The position numbers and the translations under genes are program-made. The notes under the pieces are model-generated. The model saw only the letters and a program-made list of their open reading frames with translations, had not been told where the DNA came from and searched no databases. This document shows positions 63,342 through 64,000 of a stretch of 64,000 nt of DNA, piece by piece (within the stretch, counting starts at the first letter, position 1; every line of letters starts with the position of its first letter). This DNA is from an uncultured Alphaproteobacteria bacterium (GTDB lineage Bacteria > Pseudomonadota > Alphaproteobacteria > Rs-D84). Location: assembly GCA_949878575.1 (NCBI GenBank), contig CATLAX010000002.1, forward strand, positions 253,378 through 317,377, read 5' to 3'.

Positions 63342-64000
63342 TTATTCATCCGTTTCCATCACCGCCTGTTCTTCGGCGGAATCATCGCGCACGATTGATA
63401 TTGCGGAAACAACCTTTTCATTTTCCGCCGTACGCAACAGCGTCACACCGGCCGTCGCGCGCCCCGCGATGCGAACATCGCGCACAGGCGTGCGTATGAT
63501 TTTTCCGCCGTCCGTCACCATGATGATGTCATGGTCGTCCTCTACCGGGAAAGAACCCGCCACGGCCGTATTCTTGCCCCCCAGCTTGATGTTTGCGAAC
63601 CCGCCGCCGCCACGATGTGTCGTGCGGTATTCATATGAACTGGTACGCTTGCCGAAACCGTTTTCCGATATGGTCAGAATAAATTCTTCCGCAGCGGCCA
63701 TTTCTTTCATTTTTGCATCATCCAGCACCAGGGTCGTCGCCTCTTCGTCCGCATCCGCCTCTTCCTCTATTCCCGTTTCCAGGCGGCGCAACGCACGCGA
63801 CTGCTTAATGTACGCGGCGCGAATGGATGCGTCACCTTCGCCGCGGTTCAACATGGCCATGCCGATAATTCTGTCATCATCAGCTATCGTCATTCCGCGC
63901 ACGCCGGTTGAATTGCGCCCCGCAAATATGCGGATTTCCGGCACCGGGAATCTGATGCAGCGACCGCGGTACGTTGACAGGAAAACATCCTGATCCTCGG
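63342..64000 (-). CDS. gyrA: DNA gyrase subunit A, C-terminal part (5' end outside window)
   Basis: Minus-strand frame open at the right edge; about 219 residues visible. CIRFPVPEIRIFAGRNSTGVRG and DDDRIIGMAML are GyrA C-terminal beta-pinwheel repeats; later TDGGKIIRTPVRDVRIAGRA and TAGVTLLRTAENEKVVS. An acidic insert (EEEADADEE) is within the pinwheel. Confidence 0.92.
   Translation of the reverse strand, partial: EDQDVFLSTYRGRCIRFPVPEIRIFAGRNSTGVRGMTIADDDRIIGMAMLNRGEGDASIRAAYIKQSRALRRLETGIEEEADADEEATTLVLDDAKMKEMAAAEEFILTISENGFGKRTSSYEYRTTHRGGGGFANIKLGGKNTAVAGSFPVEDDHDIIMVTDGGKIIRTPVRDVRIAGRATAGVTLLRTAENEKVVSAISIVRDDSAEEQAVMETDE

Noticed and set aside
1..64000. CRISPR arrays, rRNA genes, complete insertion sequences or prophage
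   Set aside because: No regularly spaced repeats, rRNA landmarks, transposase or phage structural genes found by reading the window.

Overview
The window is about 64 kb of a small-genome, host-associated-looking alphaproteobacterium. Evidence for the clade: a GapR/DUF2312 nucleoid protein, GANTC (CcrM-type) sites placed inside promoters, the tRNA-Trp-secE-nusG-rplKAJL-rpoBC block, and a type IVB (Dot/Icm-like) secretion core. I cannot name the genus. Coding is dense, many genes couple by 1-8 bp overlaps (TAATG, TTGA), and TTG starts are used for real genes (PLD lipoprotein, dotI, tandem pilin). Usual promoters are TTGACA- or TTGCNN-like -35 boxes with 16-18 bp spacers and TATAAT-like -10 boxes.

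Left part (1-10 kb): an exported flavodoxin and a DUF362 protein divergent from a MerR regulator with a 19-bp-spacer MerR promoter; a phospholipase D-type lipoprotein; a large cysteine-patterned exported protein; an orphan mraZ; two small unknown/HTH genes; then a cysteine-rich secreted protein next to a 115-bp invertible DNA segment; plsX and rpmF. 10-22 kb: rpoC, rpoB, rplL, rplJ, rplA, rplK, nusG, secE, tRNA-Trp, all on the minus strand. 22-28 kb: dotI-dotH-dotG and two small unknown genes. 28-43 kb: housekeeping genes (yidC, lspA, CPA2 antiporter, rsmA, recR, D,D-carboxypeptidase, pyk, gapR, RNHCP protein, comEC, truA-fmt-def, rmuC, HAD phosphatase). 43-49 kb: a marR-tolC-MFP-RND efflux operon and tRNA-Gln. 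49-62 kb: accessory surface region with two unknown genes, a strongly structured candidate ncRNA, a Slam (surface lipoprotein assembly modulator) with two paralogous lipoproteins, a chaperone-usher pilus operon with DUF4402 subunits, a lipocalin-like lipoprotein, and a ~1 kb islet bounded by a duplicated tRNA-Glu 3' end. The right end has an APH-like kinase, a coiled-coil lipoprotein, a MerR regulator and the 3' part of gyrA.

The two most notable observations are: (1) a 115-bp segment at 8742-8856 bounded by perfect 22-bp inverted repeats. Read in the opposite orientation it supplies an SD, an ATG and the front of a signal peptide exactly in frame with the cysteine-rich gene 8117-8725, so this gene appears to be caught in the OFF phase. 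(2) Two copies of a ~150-nt leader RNA (7850-8003 and 41957-42111), each with its own promoter, a covarying long-range helix and competing terminator/antiterminator helices, each in front of a small HTH protein gene. A ~240-nt structured RNA at 51222-51465 upstream of the Slam locus is a third candidate.
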